Assembly (NCBI RefSeq): GCF_000764305.2
Contig: NW_025931701.1
Coordinates: forward strand, 1 to 64,000
Direction: 5' to 3'
Length of the DNA: 64,000 bases
From: Hyalella azteca
Lineage: Eukaryota > Arthropoda > Malacostraca > Amphipoda > Hyalellidae
Below are positions 23,501 through 34,160 of the stretch, in pieces. The position numbers and the translations under genes are program-made. A model generated the notes under the pieces. That model worked only from the letters and a program-made list of their open reading frames with translations, did not search any database and was not told the DNA's origin. Position 1 is the first letter of the stretch; each line of letters begins with the position of its first letter.

Positions 23501-26500
23501 ATTTGATGTATGCGATCGACGTTGAGTATGATTTAATGATCGCTTGTTTCACGTCACACAATTTGCGGTGAACAAAGTTTGATCATTTTGGTCTACTTGA
23601 TCAGCGACGGATTAATTTTTAGTCATGTGATTGGAAAAAATATAGTCCATTGCAATCTAAGTCCATAAAATTTATTTAAATAATTTTGGCAGTTCAACTG
23701 CATTCAGTAAAATTGAATTAAATTTTTTTTACTTGCTAACGCGAGACTGCAAAACATTTATTCAGTCATCATCAAAAATGATTAATACTGATTATATCTC
23801 AAATGAGGTACGATATTTTTCTGTTACCAATTAAATCTTAAATATATTTGCCAAAGTTTGTGGGTATGTTTGAAACCTGGCACCGCTTCTACTGTGCATA
23901 CAATATACATAATAATATATTTGAGCGAATGTCCCCGATAGTTTTCGTGTCGGGATATTACATGAAATTGTGAAATTTACAGAAATTTAAAATACTTAAT
24001 GAAAGAATAGTAAGGTTCAGCAATACTGTGATGAAAAATTAATTCAAAATTTTAATTTGATTATAAATCTAAACATTTTTTAAAATTAAATTTGAAAATA
24101 ATGAAAACTTTTCCGTATTAAGAAAAGATAATCAAATCTGATTTATATTTTTTCTATCGAACGTGAGTTTTTCTTTAATTAACTCACATTATCTCGCTTA
24201 TCAGTTTCGGAATTCAGGATTACTCGATTCTTAATTTAAAGTGATTATCTAGCCGGGCAAACCGGGGGTAGCGGCTAGTACTTCATTATTTTCAATTTAA
24301 TTTTGCTCCATCCATCCTTAATAATTTGAGCTTCTATTCATCACGTGGCATACCTATTTGTTGCACTATATTCGTTATCACTGTTTATCTGGGGCGCTTA
24401 TCGCTCCTGAACTCGTGTATCTCCTCGTTTTTCTAACAGGCATCTTTCTGAACGGTAAGAACATCCTTAATTTCTATGCGGTCGCATTTTACAGCAAATT
24501 AAGAAACACGCTTATTAATTTCATATATTATTCGGTCGATGAGCGTGCCTCACGGCTGCACGGCCTCGCTCGTTCGTTTAACTGGCATTTAAAATATGAA
24601 AATTTTGCTTCATTGATCTTTGCAAATTCAGAATAGAACAAATTTAAATTAGAAAATATGTTACAATTATATCTGCTGCTGATTTAATTAATTTGCGTCA
24701 AGTGTGCGCTGAAATGCGAAGTTTAAAACCTTTTTCCTTGTTCGATAAATTCTATCTTCTAAGTCGCAATTACTCCTTCTTTTATGTTTGCTTTAAAATT
24801 TTTCGAATTTCGCATCGTCTCGGAAGTCGATTGCTGCTTTTCGACTAAGTTTGTTGCAATTCATACGGCAAAACTTTTTAGCGTCATCAGCCTGTGCACC
24901 CTTGCGTTCTCCAATTTCAAATCCCGATTCAAGCTCATTTTTAAGCAATGAACGAAGACAAAATTATATCTATTTGCACCGAAACGTACTGGCACCAACA
25001 GCATCAAAGTATGTTACGTATGAGATTTACAATGCATTCTTATATCCGAGCGATCTGCTGCCTCAAACTGTCTCGAAGTTAGCAATTAGGTGATAGTTGT
25101 TCTGGTTGTCGGAAAAACCGTTGCTAACGTTAAAGAAAGCATTGAAAATAATTATTTTACATATTTTCCCCGCCTTGGTAATATCGTGATCAACTTAATA
25201 ATCGCCTGTAAATTAAAGTAACATCGATAGCTGGTACGCGGTGATCAATTTTTTGTGTCTCATTATTTATCACTGAATGTATAGTAAATGTACATCATAA
25301 ATGGCAATCATTGTGAAGAAAGTTGAATGTGTCACGTTAGCTTGCAAAATGAACGAAAATTTTGATCGGTTGTTTACCGTTATTTGGGTTATTACTGTTT
25401 TCTTGAAAATTAGCTTAGTTTTACTAAAATTTCTTTCTAATTGTATTATTGATTGACTGCATCATTACTTCGTTAAATTAATTATCTTGTGAAAACAAGT
25501 ATATATTTTTATTTACCTTCTCAGTTATTCTATCTCTTTGAGTGGCTAAATCGTAATATTAAAAAAAAGAAAGATATACATTGTATCTATTGCAAATAGA
25601 ATGCAGTAGAAGCAAGCATACAACATTTAATTATCAAATATGGACTTTAAAATGATCATCTTTTACTGTTAATTTAATGAAGAGAGCCTCTGAAGAAAAT
25701 ACAGACTGCAATAGTTGTACCGATAACAGCAGGTAATCGATAGTTAATGTTTCACTGATGACTTCCTTCCGGAGTATTCGCCCCTACTGCTAAAAATTAA
25801 CACAAGAAATTAACACGCTTCAAGTTAACATTCTACAAGGATTCTCCTCTTCAATACCTCGGAAATTTACTGCCAATTATAAAGGCGTTCCATCAAAGCA
25901 AGATAACACGAGGAAAATGTGTTCGACATCGCCGTTGACGTCAGTCGTGCTGCTCGCTTATCGCTGCCACTAACCGCGCAGTGAGCGATCACGTCGCCGG
26001 TGTGCTCAGCGCCGCCCTCCCGGCCGCCCAATTACCGCCAGAGTTTCCTGGTTGGGGCGCTGCTGGTCTCGATCGATATTGCGGTGGAAGAATTTATTAA
26101 TTATCTCTGCAATGTCCTATTGAATGGACTCATCAATGAAGCAGCAATGAACTTCTCAGTATATATATTCAATACAGTATAAGGAGAAGTGGCAGTGTTT
26201 CATTATATTACCTGTTTCATATAGAAAGGTGCTTGAATGTCTGTCATTTGATTCGATAGTGTCTCTCTTTTTACTAGCATTGGAAGTATTTCTTTCCAAT
26301 TATTATATTTATTTAAACATTTTGCTGTGTCCCATATGGGTAGGATTCAGCTCTCGATTTGTGTCATGATTGACCTGATTTGTTGTAGGTAATAAAAGGC
26401 AGGAACTGTAACAAGATTCAGGCACACGAAGAACATCAAACTTTTAATCTTCTAATTAAATTTGCTGTCGAAGCATTTTTTGAGTCAAAAATTTTAATGG

Positions 26501-27381
26501 CGAATGTGAGAAATCTTTTGTTTTCATGGAAAATCCCAATCAACCCTTCCGATTTAATAATATGAACATAAACCACAAGTGCTCATGCACATCAGTTGGA
26601 AGAAATTCCCGGCATCAGAAAATAATTCCTATCATGTTAATCATGTTAAATAGTATTTTAATTTTAGAAGTTGAAATATTTCAACAGATCTCACATATAT
26701 TTCCATAAAAGCACAAATGATGTGACTGGTTGCACATTGTAATGTGATAATTTCATGATTTGTACACTTTTTATCATGGTCCTATCGCCGTCGTGGCAGT
26801 AGATAAATGTCAACCTCAATCATACGATTATGCAAAGCAATAAATCCTAAATATTCCTCTAACAGTGATCACTTCCCTTTAATGAGGGTGCCTAATTCTC
26901 TCATTGTGCACTCCTATTTTATTATTTGTCATATAGATAGCGATGCTGTTGCGGTATGAGAGTTTGAATTAACAAGTATAAGCAATTCATTTTTAAAACT
27001 CTCAGCTAAATGTTCGATCTTTTCAAGTATTGCTGAATATCCACGCGTTCAAACCCTTCATGTATGTTATATTGGGAGAATTTATTGATTTATGCTCGCA
27101 TTCTACAAAATGATCCTGATTTCCTAAATCATCTCTTCGTCGATTTATTTTCGCTTCAAATAAGTCAATGGCAATAATGAAGCCAGCGATTCTGGCGCCT
27201 TTCATAGCGGACTTGAAACGCCACAAATGAAGAGGAAACACTTCATTCGCAAGCTTCTCAAGAGGCACTTCAATAGAGCGTGATTACCAGCCTGTCTCGG
27301 TGTCATTTTCTGCGTTCGTTTCCGACCGCTGCTGGCTGATCGATTGATATTCAGGCCTCTTCTGCTCCGGCGGTCGTCATG
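20524..27381. other. Intron stretch without a recognised gene
   Basis: About 6.9 kb of AT-rich DNA. All open frames are under 100 codons with no recognised domain. Points of note are a GC-rich island at 25923-26085 and a smaller one near 23130-23220. No tRNA, transposon coding or further exon was identified. Confidence 0.45.
25923..26085. promoter_or_regulatory. GC-rich island in the intron (candidate promoter or enhancer)
   Basis: A sharply bounded stretch rich in CpG within AT-rich surroundings. It contains TGACGTCA (a CRE), GCCGCCCTCCCGGCCGCCC and several GATCG words. There is no long open frame through it on either strand. It could be an internal promoter (for example of a shorter RhoGEF isoform), an enhancer, or an exon of an unannotated transcript. 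Confidence 0.35.
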
Positions 27382-27835
27382 ACGCATGTAAAGTTTTATC
27401 TATACTTCCGTACTGGTGATGTATACTCAGTGTATGTGGCGTAATAAAGTACCACTGCACGCATGTCAAGTTTTATCTATACTTCCGTACTGGTGATGTA
27501 TACTCAGTGTATGTGGCGCAATAATGTACTAGTGCACGCATGTCAAGTTTTATCTATACTTCCGTACTGGTGATGCATACTCAGTGTATGTGGCGCAATA
27601 ATGTACTAGTGCACGCATACCAAGTATTGCCTATACTTCCGTACTGGTGATGTATACTCAGTGTATGTGGCGGAAAAATGTACGAGTATACACATGCCAA
27701 GTATTACCTATATTTCCATGCTGATGATGTATGCGTGAATGTCGTGCAATATAATGTACACGCATTACCAAATATTATCTAATCTTCCGTGCTGAAGATG
27801 TACGCTCAGTGAATGTGGAGCAATAATATGTGTCC
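27382..27835 (+). repeat. Minisatellite, 77-bp unit, about 6 copies
   Basis: Units begin with ACGCATG or a variant at 27382, 27459, 27536, 27613 and 27690 (exactly 77 apart), then at 27760 after a 7-base loss. Each carries CTATACTTCCGTACTGGTGA and ACTCAGTGTATGTGGCG. The first copies are nearly identical and the last two have drifted strongly, a usual sign of an array decaying at one edge. Confidence 0.95.
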
Positions 27836-29085
27836 CTATGTAACGATATTATCTATAATTCTAGGCATATCTAAACATGCACGCCCTTGCTTCCAGGAAT
27901 TTCGGTTGTGCCATTTAAAAATCATTCACTCTTTTAAAGTACGACTGATCGAAAGATTTAGATGTTTTTTTTTCCATTTCGTCTGCCAAGCGATTTCTAA
28001 CCATAAGAAGAATTTTTTCACAAATTCCTGATAATTTTGTTCGATATGTTTAATAGCAGTATTAAATTTAGAGCATGCTACTAGACCCTGACTGGTCTAG
28101 ATCCTGAGCATGCGACTAGACCCTGATATATGACCAAGGCCATTTATCATTCGTTCTCATTTATTGATCTGGTCACCATTGTCGTTTTCCATCCCTAGTA
28201 AGAATTTATTTGTGCTTTATATATTTTTAAAGAAGCAATTAAACTATTTTTCATTACTCTACATGTTCGACGTTATAGACTTCTATAGTATCTTGCTGTA
28301 TTGCGCACCACTCTCAGTTGCGTAACTGCCGGAGTACGCACAAGCTGTAACCCAATGGCTGCTCGCTAGCGTATATAGAGCGGTCGTTCACCTCAACAGG
28401 ATTTAAGTCATGAAATAAGTTCTCTTGATCTGCTACTTATATAAATAGGAAATATTCTATTCAAAATTCATCTCAATTCAATTAGCGATCACTGGTAAGC
28501 CTTGATTGAATTTCTTAACGCTGCATAGAAGTGAGACGCCTCAAATTTTAGTTCAAAATTATTGATTTATTAATTTAATGAAGTTCGCTTGCGTATAAAT
28601 GTATCTAAAATATCATTCGCTCTCGGTCTATTCCTTATTATTTTCTAACTCCAGTAAACTATATCCAGCCAAAAGATTGGCTGTCGAGCAATGCGCTCTA
28701 CAGTTGCCACGCAGACCTCAAATTATTTCGTTTTTGTACGTACCTTTAATCCTATTGGCTACAACAAAAAGGGTTAGTCGGATCTGAAGTGTCCACTACT
28801 GACACTAATGACACTGCACTGACGACACTAAACGGAACATTACAAGCGTTGAAACATCGAGACATCTATACTTGATGAAATTGTAAATTTTGAAGTCTCA
28901 ATTTAGGACTTGACGTATACGACCAATTAAGTTGAAAAAAAATTCATCACTGATTCTGGAGTGCGTGTGATCCACTACAAGTTTCTATTGGTGAATTTTG
29001 TCACCTTCTTTGTTTCTGGGTTGTCTTTATCAACATTTTCCGATATCAGCTTTGCAGAGGTGAGGTCGTCTTAGTGAGGTGCTGT
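27836..29085. other. Spacer between minisatellites
   Basis: AT-rich DNA. Near 28070-28125 a local repeat has GAGCATG..ACTAGACCCTGA twice in direct orientation, with an inverted TGGTCTAG between. No gene was recognised. Confidence 0.4.
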
Positions 29086-29402
29086 CGCCTCGATCAGCAT
29101 TGCAGGAGTTAGGTCTCCTCGATCAGCATTGCAGGAGTTAGGTCTCCTCGATCAGCATAGCAGGAGTTAGGTCTCCTCGATCAGCATTGCAGGAGTTAGG
29201 TCTCCTCGATCAGCATTGCAGGAGTTAGGTCGCCTTGATCAGCATTGCAGGAGTTAGGTCTCCTCGATCAGCATAGCAGGGGTTAGGTCTCCTCGATCAG
29301 CATAGCAGGAGTTAGGTCTCCTCGATCAGCATTGCAGGAGTTAGGTCGCCTCGATCAGCATTGCTGGAGTTGGGTCGCCTCAATCAGCATTGCAGGAGTG
29401 AG
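29086..29402 (+). repeat. Minisatellite, 29-bp unit, 11 copies
   Basis: ATCAGCAT recurs at exactly 29-base steps from 29093 to 29383. The unit is CTCCTCGATCAGCATTGCAG followed by GAGTTAGGT. Variants are CGCC for CTCC and CATAG for CATTG. The unit length equals that of the array at 20215, but the sequences are unrelated. Confidence 0.95.
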
Positions 29403-30216
29403 AGCTTCGTCCTTAACGAAGGACCTTGCAGTCTGGCCTTGATTTTCAATGCAATTACGCAGGTCGAGTGGTTTGCCATTTTTGCTCGGCGGTCGGGGCC
29501 GGATGACGGCTATGTCCGCAATTTTCCCGAACGCCTACACTCTTGTTGGAGTTTTTTTAACGCCTGCAAAGTAAACTCCAAGCTGTTGAAAGAATAATCT
29601 AACGCTAGGTCTTCTATATAACTGGTCAATATTACTAAAATATATTATAGACGTTGCATTTGGCTGCCTAACTGCCTTACGTTGAATCAGTTGACTTATT
29701 AACTTGCTCCACACTAAACCCTGGAGGAAATGTACTGCTGGGTCATTTCACAGAGAATTTTTACTTCATTGTCATGTTTGTTTGCAGTTGTAACTTATGA
29801 AATTTGTTAGCATACATGGAAGCAGCTAAACCTTTAAATTTTAATTCGAATTCTAGGCATAATAAACAGTTACATACTCATCATCATTGCTGCATAGGCA
29901 AAAGTTTTGATAATTATTAGGATGGCTGATCCAAGCATACATCGATTATTAGTGTTACTGGGTTTGCTAGCAAATTTTCGCTTTCTTATAACCAAGAAAA
30001 AACATATATATTAGTATATATATTATTGCCTGATAAGTTCTTTGAATTTTTCTATTATCATCATCGCTTCTGTTTCATCAACTAAGATGAAAGATTTTTG
30101 CCAGTGGGTAATGGCTCATACTAAAGTTGTTGTTAGGAAAAGATGTCATTTTGGAGTAAGTTGTAAGTGAATATGGTCTCGCGCTAGAATAAGTTATTGG
30201 TGGACAAGTTCTGGTA
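29403..30216. other. Spacer with a short hairpin and one old repeat remnant
   Basis: A moderately GC-rich segment (29403-29560) follows the array and includes the hairpin GTCCTTAACGAAGGAC. AT-rich sequence follows. At about 30150-30210 there is an isolated copy of the ~34-bp unit (GTAAGTTGTAAGTGAATATG then GTCTCG) that recurs from 31050. Confidence 0.5.
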
Positions 30217-30896
30217 TACCGTAAAACTGCGTGACTTGGACCATTAACGGGTGGTAATATGAGTATTGCTAGGCTTACTCAAAAATGGGATGATACAATA
30301 AAAATGTCAGAGTATAGGAGGAGACTTGGACCATTAACGTGGGGAATTGGACCATTAACGCGGGGACTTGGACCATTAAAGTGGGGACTTGGACCATTAC
30401 CGTGGGGACTTGGACCATTAACGTGGGTACTTGGACCATTAACGCGGTGACTTTGACCATTAACGTGGGGACTTGGACCATTAACGTGGGTACTTGGACC
30501 ATTAACGTGGGGACTTGGACCATTAACGTGGGGACTTGGACCATTAAAGTGGGGACTTGGACCATTAACGTGGGGACTTGGACCATTAACATGGGGACTT
30601 GGACCATTAACGTGGGTACTTGGACCATTAACACGGTGACTTTGACCATTAACGAGGTGACTTAGACCATTAATGCGGTGACATGGACCATTAAAGCGGT
30701 GTCTTTGACCATTAACACGGTGACTTGGACCATTAATGTGGTGACTTGGACCATTAACGAGGTAACTTGGACCATTGACGAGGTGACTTTGACCATATGT
30801 GTGTAAGAATTGACGAGGTGACTTGTAGCATTTTTAGTGCTGGTTGTTTTTTGTGATACAAATATTCACACGGTACCGTAAAACGTGACTTGGACC
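30217..30896 (+). repeat. Minisatellite, 21-bp unit, more than 20 copies
   Basis: The unit is GGACTTGGACCATTAACGTG plus G, repeated with small changes from about 30320 to 30795. Because 21 is a multiple of three, frames stay open on both strands (TWTINVG on plus, MVQVPTL on minus). These frames are a product of the repeat and I do not call them genes. On both sides the array is bounded by copies of TACCGTAAAAC..GTGACTTGGACC (30217-30242 and 30874-30896), apparently the ancestral sequence from which the unit was amplified. Confidence 0.95.
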
Positions 30897-31049
30897 GTTT
30901 GACATTTAAGAAATGAAAACCCTATACTCAAAGTTCTCGCCTTACAAAAATTGTGTTGATGGCTTTTGAAGTACCATGAGCCAATAAATGCATTAAAGAT
31001 ATATTTTGTCTATTACTAGGTAACTGTATGTATAAAAAAGTAAGCGCTA

Positions 31050-31290
31050 AAAGTGGTGGATAAGGTCTCGTTGGTGAATAAGGTCTCGAACCAAAGTTAG
31101 TTGTTGGTGGATAAGATCTCGTACTGGAGTAAGTTGTTAGTGGATATGATCTCGTACTGGAGTAAGTTGTTAGTTGTTCGTGAATAATGTCTCGCAATAA
31201 AGTTAGTTGTTGGTGGATAAGGTCATGTACAAAAGTTGAATCGTAGTGAATTATAAATCTTATTAGTTAGCTGTTGGTGGATATAATCTC
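31050..31290 (+). repeat. Degenerate tandem repeat, about 34-bp unit
   Basis: Repeated words are AGTTGTTGGTGGATAAGGTC followed by TCG and variants such as TGGATATGATCTCGTACTGG and GTGAATAATGTCTCG. About seven copies have uneven spacing. The remnant at 30150-30210 belongs to the same family, so the 21-bp array now sits between parts of this older array. Confidence 0.75.
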
Positions 31291-31753
31291 ATCAGAATGA
31301 ATCCGGTTCTCTCACAATCATTTTGATGGAGAAATTTTAGAGAATGAATTTGGCAAATGAAAGTTCAATTAAATTCTAATTCTGAATTTATTATTTACAA
31401 TTTATTTCTAGTAATAATTATTAATTAATTTCACTAATATTTGTACGTTTTTTACTAGCGTGTATATATTTTATTTAATTTCACAATAATGATGATAAAA
31501 TAATTATTCATCGTGATTGTGAGTTTCATGAAATTTAATAAAGATAAATGCTTCCTGAGGAATTCTAGGACATGTTTTATTGAAAAAGAATATATATCTT
31601 CAGTATAATGGAACGCGTGATGAAATATTAGCAGTTGTACGATTTTATTTATTTAGCTTCGAATATATTAGGTTTATATCACCATACATATATGTCTATA
31701 ATTGAATATAAAATAGCAAATCTTGTTGAAACATTCAAGAAACTCGGAACGTG
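31291..31753. other. AT-rich spacer
   Basis: Very AT-rich sequence with many AATTATT and TTTATT words. No gene or ordered repeat was seen. Confidence 0.5.
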
Positions 31754-32253
31754 AGTATAAAGTTGTATATGTATGTACAGGAGTATAAGTTGTATGTATT
31801 GTTTATGTATGTACATGAACATAAAATTGTATGTATTGTTTATGTATGTACATGAACATAAAGTTGTCTGTATTGTTTATGTATGTACATCAACATAAAG
31901 TTGTATGTATTGTTTATGTATGTACATGAACATAAAGTTGTATGTATTGTTTATGTATGTACATGAACATAAATTTGTCTGTATTGTTTATGTATGTACA
32001 TGAACATAAAGTTGTCTGTATTGTTTATGTATGTACATGAACATAAATTTGTCTGTATTGTTTATGTATGTACATGAACATAAAGTTGTATGTATTGTTT
32101 ATGTATGTACAGGAGTATAAGTTGTATGTATTGTTTATGTATGTACAGGAGTATAAAGTTGTCTGTATTGTTTATGTATGTACATGAACATAAAGTTGTA
32201 TATATTGTTTATGTATGTACATGAACATAAAGTTGTATGTATTGTTTATGTAG
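31754..32253 (+). repeat. Minisatellite, 37-bp unit, about 13 copies
   Basis: The unit is AAAGTTGTATGTATTGTTTA followed by TGTATGTACATGAACAT, period 37. Two kinds of variation run through the array: GTATGTATT versus GTCTGTATT, and ACATGAACATAAAG versus ACAGGAGTATAAG. The variants alternate, which suggests amplification of higher-order multi-unit blocks. Confidence 0.93.
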
Positions 32254-32357
32254 ATTACAGATGCAAAATGCTTGCTGGAAATTAAGCCACGGGGCGCAAG
32301 CTCGGCCATTAGATTTCGTTTGCCTCATCCAGAGGGTAGATTTTCCGTGAAATGCTT

Positions 32358-32690
32358 GCGGTGATGGATGATGTTGGTGATGTTTGGGGTGGTGATGTTT
32401 GTGGTGGTGATGTTTGTGGTGGTGATGTTGATGGTGATGTGTATGGTGGTGATGATTATGGTGATGATATTTTTGGTTATGTTTGTGGTGGTGATGTTGA
32501 TGGTGATGTGTATGGTGATGATGTTGAAGGTGATGGTTATGGCAGTGATGTTTGTGTTGATGATGTTGATGGTGGTGATGTGTATGATGATGATTTCGAT
32601 AGTGATGTTTGTGACGATTATGTTAATAGCGACTAAGTGTGTGGTGGTGATGTTGGTGGTGATGTGTGCGGCGGTGATAATGTTGCTAAG
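32358..32690 (+). repeat. GATGGTG-type low-complexity repeat
   Basis: A G/T-rich strand made of GGTGATGTTTGT, GATGGTGATGTG and similar words based on triplets. It keeps long frames open (a Gly/Asp/Val-rich frame on plus, a Thr/Ile/Asn-rich frame on minus). Composition, absence of splice context and a position next to other arrays argue against a gene. Confidence 0.85.
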
Positions 32691-33644
32691 TTTCTTAGGT
32701 GACAGAAAGTGGTTTAGCCGTCGGCTCAATGCATGTATTCGATGGCCGTTAAATATGAAGGCTGTTTACAACCAATTTTAGAAACAGAACTTTATCTATT
32801 CCAATTCGATCAATTGCCGAGGCATTGCCGAGTTTGGTGCTTTAAAAGAGACAGAGATTTGAAATTATTGTATCTCTTTATTCATGCAAGATACATGAGA
32901 AAATTTACTGAAGAAATAACTGCATCGAGCGAAAGTGATGGGAATAACGATTGGTGGGAAGTGTCACGGAATGATTAAAAACGAATTCAACAAATGTACT
33001 TTTGGTACAGATAATATTTTTATTTTTTCACAAAATTTTTTTGGAAGATAATGTTTAAAATCAAAGCTATTTTGTTTCTAGCCGATTCGGCATTCACGTA
33101 TATAGGTTTCTACAGCACGCTGTTCAATATTATTCGACAAGATGTTGATACTTAGATGTTAATTCATATAAATCAATCTGTTTAAAGGAACAAGTGGCTA
33201 TTATTATTCATATCTGCCCAGAAGGCATTGGATAGTCAAGTTAAAGCTAATGGAGACGATCGATTGGTAATAAATAAGTAACTGCATATCTATTCGAACG
33301 ATCATGAATTATTCAGAAGCGAGAAATCGATTTAAATACGAGCAAAAACGGCTAAACCCGACAAATGCAAACCAACACTGGACTTGTGCATGGATAATGG
33401 CCCACAATTGGCGCGATTTTTCGCTCAGTTATCGATATAAAACGGCGAGTGCAAAACCTGCAACCACTAAGAACATTCCGAACGACTCACTCACGTTTGA
33501 TCTTAAAACCAAGGCATTCGATTCTGTGTAAACCAACGCTGTTCGTAGCTGTGATACCGTGCTTATTGCTTCCGCATACTGCCACGCAATATACAACAGG
33601 CAGCATAGCAGCATTACATTGTCATAACGGCTCTAGCCCTCAGG
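32691..33644. other. Spacer between minisatellites
   Basis: Ordinary-looking sequence. The open frame 32733-32978 (81 codons) is not repetitive, but nothing in it was recognised and it shows no splice or start support. Confidence 0.4.
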
Positions 33645-33985
33645 CAGCGCAACACCATCACATTAACATCACAGCTGTCGCTTACAGCCAGCGCAACACC
33701 ATCACATTAACATCACAGCCGTTGCTTCCAGGCAGCGCAACACCATCACATAACATCACAGCCGTCGCTTACAGCCAGCGCAACACCATCACATTAACAT
33801 CACAGTCGTCGCTTACAGCCAGCGCAACACATCACATTAACATCACAGCTGTCGCCTACGGGCAGTGCAACACCAGCACATAACATCACAGCTGTCGCCT
33901 ACAGCCAGCGCAACACCATCACATTAATTAACATCACAGCTGTTGCCTATAGGCAGCGCAACACCATTACATTAACATCGTACAG
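33645..33985 (+). repeat. Minisatellite, 44-bp unit, about 8 copies
   Basis: CAGCGCAACACCATCACATT followed by AACATCACAGCTGTCGCTTACAGC, with unit starts at 33645, 33689 and 33733 (44 apart), then 33776 with a one-base loss. Later copies carry small deletions and an ATTA insertion near 33925. Confidence 0.93.
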
Positions 33986-34073
33986 CATCATTCATCGATT
34001 AGCGAGGTCATAAATGTACGATGCTTGAAATTTTATTATTTGTCCTGCTAACAAGCGATGTAAACTATTTACA

Positions 34074-34116
34074 CGTGCGTATATACGTATATACGTATAC
34101 GTATATACGTATATGA
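34074..34116. repeat. Alternating purine-pyrimidine TACGTATA tract
   Basis: Repeated TATACG/CGTATA words form an almost self-complementary run. Such runs can adopt Z-form or cruciform structures. It lies just outside the crowded minisatellite region and 12 bases before a perfect hairpin. Confidence 0.8.
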
Positions 34117-34127
34117 TAACACTAAAA

Positions 34128-34160
34128 TAAGTGTGAATTTGCTCGGCAAATTCACACTTA
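34128..34160. repeat. Perfect 15-bp inverted repeat, 3-base loop
   Basis: TAAGTGTGAATTTGC, loop TCG, then the exact reverse complement GCAAATTCACACTTA. It is followed by a partial repeat of the right arm (CACTTAAACA). No gene ends nearby on either strand, so a terminator role is not suggested. Confidence 0.9.

Noticed and set aside
30275..30665. Overlapping frames of 108-124 codons on both strands with heptad-like TWTINVG / MVQVPTL repeats
   Set aside because: They exist only because the 21-bp minisatellite is a multiple of three and lacks stops; no start context, flanking coding or splice sites.
32325..32781. Asp/Gly/Val-rich and Thr/Ile/Asn-rich frames of up to 137 codons
   Set aside because: Products of the GATGGTG low-complexity repeat on both strands at once; a real gene would favour one strand and frame.
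33449..33883. 144-codon frame with HHINITAV repeats
   Set aside because: Comes from the 44-bp minisatellite; the frame changes phase with unit-length changes.
20215..34000. Possible CRISPR array (29-bp regular repeats)
   Set aside because: Units are head-to-tail without unique spacers and the DNA is eukaryotic; these are minisatellites.
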